A stretch of 64,000 nt of DNA from Euptelea pleiosperma. Its lineage: Eukaryota; Streptophyta; Magnoliopsida; Ranunculales; Eupteleaceae. The translations under genes were made by a program, and so were the position numbers. Shown one piece after another: positions 59,947-64,000 of the stretch (its first letter is position 1; every line of letters starts with the position of its first letter). The notes beneath the pieces are model-generated. The model was not told the origin of the DNA, ran no database searches, and saw only the letters and a program-made list of their open reading frames with translations. The stretch lies in NCBI GenBank assembly GCA_035048495.1, contig CM068541.1:14391929-14455928 (forward strand), given 5' to 3'.

Positions 59947-61251
59947 CTTGGCAACCAATTGCACAACTCCTTTGTACGCCTCAACCAATCGCCACAGTTG
60001 GGTGCATTACATCCAATTGGCATTGAACCAAGCAGAGCCTATAGATCACTGACAATTTGGATGTTTGGCCCATCCCTAGCTGGACCTACTGACCAAAAAT
60101 CAGCTGATTGATTGATGACTTCTAACTATTGGATTTTAGTCTTTTAAATGGCTTGATGATTTTCAACCATTACACTTGAGCAGTATTTGGGGGGTACTCA
60201 GATGCAATGGCTATAAATCATCAATCAAGCTGATTTTTGGTCGTACATCCACCTAGGAATGACAAAACATTCATACGCTCAGTTTTCTATAAGAATGTGC
60301 CACGTGGCTCATATGGACATTGGTGATCGTCCTTGAGCAAAGATGTTCGCGAGCAAAACTGGACTCTGCGGCTTTGTATCGTCCTTGAAGCTAAGCTGCT
60401 CATCAAAAATTGATCTTGTACAGTTGTACTGTGACCATCACTTCGTAGTTTTTAATTATACTAACTGCCAATCAAGAAAAAATCTATGACTTCCATCCCA
60501 GGACATCACCCAAAAAAATCCATGTGGAACACTCTTTGGGGGCCCATTGACCCCATGAATGTTCCGCCCACCCCTTAGTGGATCCATATATCACCACAAA
60601 TTAATTGCCTGATTGGTATTTTCCATCCCTTGTGTCTGAGTACCCGAAAAAATGATTGAATCCAACTGCTAGAAATAACCCATGAAAAAAAGCTCAAATC
60701 CAATGACCAAAAATCACTAATCAGGTTAATTTAATGTGTGTAGGTCCACTAAGGGTCGGCCAAACATTCATACTATGCGTGGGAAGTTTCCTCAGTCAAC
60801 CCCCCCATTGGAGAAATTTTTTGAAGAAAACTGTTTTGCTGACTAGCACCTCTCCACTTCACAAGTACCACGTCTCGGGACCCGGTTTTCAATTTTTGAA
60901 ATTTAAACATTTTATTCAAAACATATCTTTGATGCGGAGTATTCAAGAAACGTTTTTAGATTATCATGTATAGATTGCACTTCCTGATCCGAGACCTACA
61001 AGTCTCCAACGAACTGTCAAAACCTAAACTTCAATTTTTTTTCCGAAAACCAGACCACATTGGAGTTTGTTTAAACATCACCCTCCCACTGCTTCCAACT
61101 TTTGAAAATTTCTTCAAAGTATAATGAGGCTCACCCTTTCAGCCAATCCTTTAAGCCGGCGGCCACTTGTTTTTATCTCTCCTCAGAAAGATTTCTCTTT
61201 TAGTGCGCATGATGAGAGAAAAAAAGAAAGTATGTCATTGTGGAAATTGCA
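59947..61251. repeat. Upstream tandem duplication, copy 2
   Basis: Aligned with copy 1 along its full length with scattered substitutions and small indels. At its left end it holds TGGATGTTTGGCCCATCCCT (60058-60077), which copy 1 lacks. The open frames in it (for example 59789-60052 and 60734-60973) are not conserved between the copies and are not called genes. Confidence 0.92.
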
Positions 61252-61774
61252 AATCAAATTTTTATATATTACGTGAGATTGTTAAGATCTTGAGCATGCA
61301 CATGAAATCATTTTCTTTATTATTATAATGTTGTTCTTCGAAGTGCTATTATTTTGTGGAAGACCACGTACCTAATACACGATCGACGTGTTAAGTAATG
61401 ACATTGCACTTATTCTACACACGAGTGACTATACGTGCAAATGGTGTAACTGCAGTGCAGTGTGTGCGAACAAACGACCCCCTCGTGGTACGGTATTGAG
61501 GCTTACCTCTTACTTGGGAAAGGACGTACATGGGTTCAATCCTATTTCAAGACAAATGTCCCTCAGTTATGCACTTGTTAGATACCATGTTGCTTTGTGA
61601 GCTGACCAGTTGGATGAAGAGCCACCTCAAAGGAACGAGATTCATAAATTTTTTGATTTGAGAACTTAGTAAAATTGTTTTCTCACCGGCAGATCTGAAA
61701 TGGGTAGGGTAGCTTAGTGTGATGATTTTAGAGACATAGTTTTGTGGGTACTTGTGACATATATATATATAGGT
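61252..61774. other. No gene seen
   Basis: AT-rich flank. 61388-61600 is open on the plus strand without recognisable similarity. A TATATATATATA tract at about 61760-61771 is the MITE insertion site. Confidence 0.35.
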
Positions 61775-61779
61775 CAGGA

Positions 61780-62137
61780 TCGGGGGACAACATTTTTGAC
61801 AACAATTTTGGCGTACCCACATGGAAAATGAATCAATAGCTGATTTTTGGTGGGAATGATCTCTCCTCACCATATAGATCACCCCTACAAAAATTTAGCA
61901 CATTCTGAAATTTCTAACCCCATCAAATGTGGTTTTCAAGTTAATGATAAAAATAGATGGTCCATTATTCTTCAACCTGTAAACCGGTCTACGAATATCG
62001 GAATGATTTGAATTTTTGTGAGGATGATCTCCTCACCATAGAGACCATCCTCGTAATAAATCATACCATTCCAAAACTTCTAATTAAAATACATTGGACC
62101 CCACCAAGTTTTTGTTGTAAAAAATGTTGTCCATGTA
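61780..62137. mobile_element. MITE with GGACAACATTTTT ends
   Basis: Inverted ends GGACAACATTTTTGACAACA (from about 61786) and its counterpart TTGTAAAAAATGTTGTCC (ending about 62132), within TATATATA tracts on both sides. Interior GTGAGGATGATCTCCTCACC hairpin (62020-62039). Confidence 0.8.
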
Positions 62138-63165
62138 TATATATATTGGACCGCACTAAGGATCCGAGTAATTGTTATTTTGAAGGAGGGCCTCTATTAA
62201 TAGATTTTTTTGAGGGGTAAATCAAGGGCTAGGATTGATTTGGTTTGGATTATGATGCATTGTAGGGTAGAGATTAAAGGTTTAGGGGACTCAAAATAGC
62301 TACTAGAGCTGAGATTTGCCTTTTTAAGGAGACTAAAACTTGAACCACTGGATTAGATATTAGAAAATCGTGAAGATAAGGCTTCTGACCTGGAGATGGC
62401 ATTGCTAGTGCCGTGCGGTATTGGCAATGACTCTTTTAGGCCAGGCTAGATAAAATTACATTAGATTCAGCCTAATCACTTGGGTTAGTTTAGTGAGCAA
62501 CCCTTCATCACTTATGTAATTGAAGAACCTCTAGAAATATATTTTAAGTCCTTAAAATGTTTAAAAATATAAAAAAAAAAAAAATCTCAGAAAATCGAAT
62601 TGGAATAAATTTTTTTTGGAATTCAAGCCCGTTAATGAGAGAAAATATAGGGTTTTGTCAATTTCGACCAAATACTGACATATGGATACTCATTTGAAAG
62701 TTTTTCATTTTTTTTTGCAAAGAAATCAAAAATCTCTTTAAATTTACGAAACAATCAAAGTCAGTTCCCACCCAAAGGTATTTTGGTCTTTTAACATGGA
62801 AAATCATTTCGATGTCGGAACAAATTTGGTATAATTGGAAAGGCCTTGACGAGTACTTTCAAATATACCAAGTTTTATAATCATCTTACAAAGAAAAACT
62901 ATTAGTTCATTTTAAATGCTCGAAATCAAGAATTTTTAGAAGACTCTTTAGAAAATCTTTCATTTTTGGAATTAAAAAATTCCATTGTGATGAAATCAAT
63001 CATATTTGAAAGATATTTCGGGTCAAATATATGTTCTTGAGCTTTAAGGGTTCTAAAGGTTATCCAAGGGATCTGAAATGACGGGATATGGACTGAGAAT
63101 TGTTCTAACAAGGTCCTAATAACAAAATGAAGTCGAATCATATCATAAGTGTGTAAAAATGGGGT
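62138..63165. other. No gene seen
   Basis: AT-rich, no TE or host coding signature on either strand. Confidence 0.35.
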
Positions 63166-63167
63166 GT

Positions 63168-63390
63168 CTATATTAAACGGCCATTATAACGAAAATAACG
63201 ACAGTTATAACGGATTTGGACCTCCCCCGTTATGTTATGGACCGTTAAAATGCCCAAAAAATAACGGCCATTATTTTCAGTTATTTTTCAGTTATATTGA
63301 AAATAACGACTGTTATTTTCTGGAAAAGTTGTGAAAAAAAGCCATTTTTTTCTTTTTTTTTCCCGTTATAACAGTTCTCTTTAAACCTTG
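63168..63390. mobile_element. ATAACGGCCGTTAT MITE, left end truncated
   Basis: AAACGGCCATTATAACG, CCTCCCCCGTTATGTTATGG and the right end TCTCTTTAAACCTTG match 41762-42130. The left CAAGG terminus is missing and no duplication is visible. Confidence 0.75.
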
Positions 63391-64000
63391 ATAGAAACTA
63401 TAATTCCCACACAAAAATGTATTTCTTATACCATTTTTTAAATAAGTTACATAGTAAAAAGGCAAAATGAGAACTAAAAGTAGGATTGAGAAAAAATGAA
63501 CTTATACTAAGTTGCCATATTTTGAGGTCCCTATCCATGATATTTCTTTTAAATCTTATTCAGCAATATTTTTTTCCAACTTTTTTTTATTATTACTTAA
63601 ATGAGTTGAGGGCATTTTTGAAAGAAAGTGACAAAATGTGGACACCTTCAAAAACACATTTTTAAAGTAAAGATGCCCAAAAAGTTTACCCTTTTTTCGT
63701 CAAGGACATATGATTTTTCCAGCGACCTTTTTACCACTTTCAGTTAAAAAAAATTCACATCTGCCTTTCATGAAACTGTCCTTAGTTGTCATTTCAGGGG
63801 GCATTTTATCACCATGTGAATTTTTTTGACCGGAGGTGGTAATAAGTTCACTAGAAAAATCAATTCCCTTTTGTTATTGTTAACATTAAAGATGTTTGCC
63901 CCAGGCATGATGTTTGGCCCCGACAAAAAAAGGCTTTATCTCAAATTCTGTCAATTAAAAATCTCCATCTGTCCGAAAAATACTTGGGCACCCCTCTTAT
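63391..64000. other. No gene seen
   Basis: AT-rich with several T/A homopolymers. No recognisable feature. Confidence 0.35.

Noticed and set aside
61388..62220. Several 60-110 codon open frames
   Set aside because: Cross MITE ends and hairpins; composition is random-like and no motif is recognisable.
1..64000. CRISPR arrays, bacterial operons, prophage or toxin systems
   Set aside because: No such signature; interrupted exons, plant LINE and LTR proteins, and initiator Met-tRNA primer sites all indicate plant nuclear DNA.

Overview
The window is plant nuclear DNA, AT-rich and dominated by transposable elements (TEs). The evidence is Ty1/copia, Ty3/gypsy, L1 and RTE retroelements of plant type, many small inverted-repeat elements (MITEs), and one multi-exon plant receptor gene. 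The very long introns would suit a large-genome angiosperm such as a magnoliid or early-diverging eudicot, but that is inference. No bacterial or organellar gene clusters were seen.

The only host gene I can support is on the minus strand. It is a leucine-rich-repeat receptor-like kinase (LRR-RLK) of the LRR VIII type (the RFK1 / At1g07650 / At1g53430 group). I could place 15 exons with consistent splice phase and no stop codon, from the ATG at 58474 down to 16467. They encode 397 residues: signal peptide, cysteine-rich cap and LRR ectodomain. The malectin, transmembrane and kinase exons are not in the window. They should lie beyond the left edge, or have been lost. Most LRR exons are exactly 72 bp, and every internal junction from exon 2 onward has the same phase. 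One LRR exon and about 0.8 kb of flank is tandemly duplicated (exons 5 and 6), and about 1.31 kb just upstream of the ATG is also tandemly duplicated.

Layout from left to right. 1-2094: 3' end and long terminal repeat (LTR) of a Sirevirus-like copia element, with an array of AATCGATTGG palindromes. 3782-4124: hAT-type MITE. 4423-13947: minus-strand copia element (Copia-1) split by a 4.5 kb L1 LINE at 8682-13187. 13953-16466: unassigned, with a 30-bp minisatellite. 16467-16771: LRR exons 15 and 14. 16772-38582: a 21.8 kb intron filled by an L1 relic, an RTE LINE split by an LTR-type insertion (18448-21661), a nearly complete plus-strand copia (Copia-2, 22819-28426), a minus-strand copia with two internal replacements (Copia-3, 28518-35797), and an L1 3' end carrying a hAT element. 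38583-40981: LRR exons 13 to 5. 41034-43832: nested MITEs. 43833-43904: exon 4. 44563-49415: inverted LTR-like arms with a 5S rRNA-like sequence inside. 49.6-51.7 kb: gypsy gag relic, a second AATCGATTGG cluster and other repeats. 51991-52062: exon 3. 53.1-56.3 kb: decayed gypsy element with two LTRs, holding a hAT MITE and a Mutator-type MITE. 57.0-58.0 kb: stacked MITEs. 58020-58474: exons 2 and 1. 58.6-61.25 kb: duplicated upstream region. 61.25-64 kb: MITEs and unassigned sequence.

Many insertions have readable target-site duplications (TSDs), so relative ages can be ordered. All TE coding regions contain stops or frameshifts. All calls rest on reading motifs and boundaries by eye; no database search was run.
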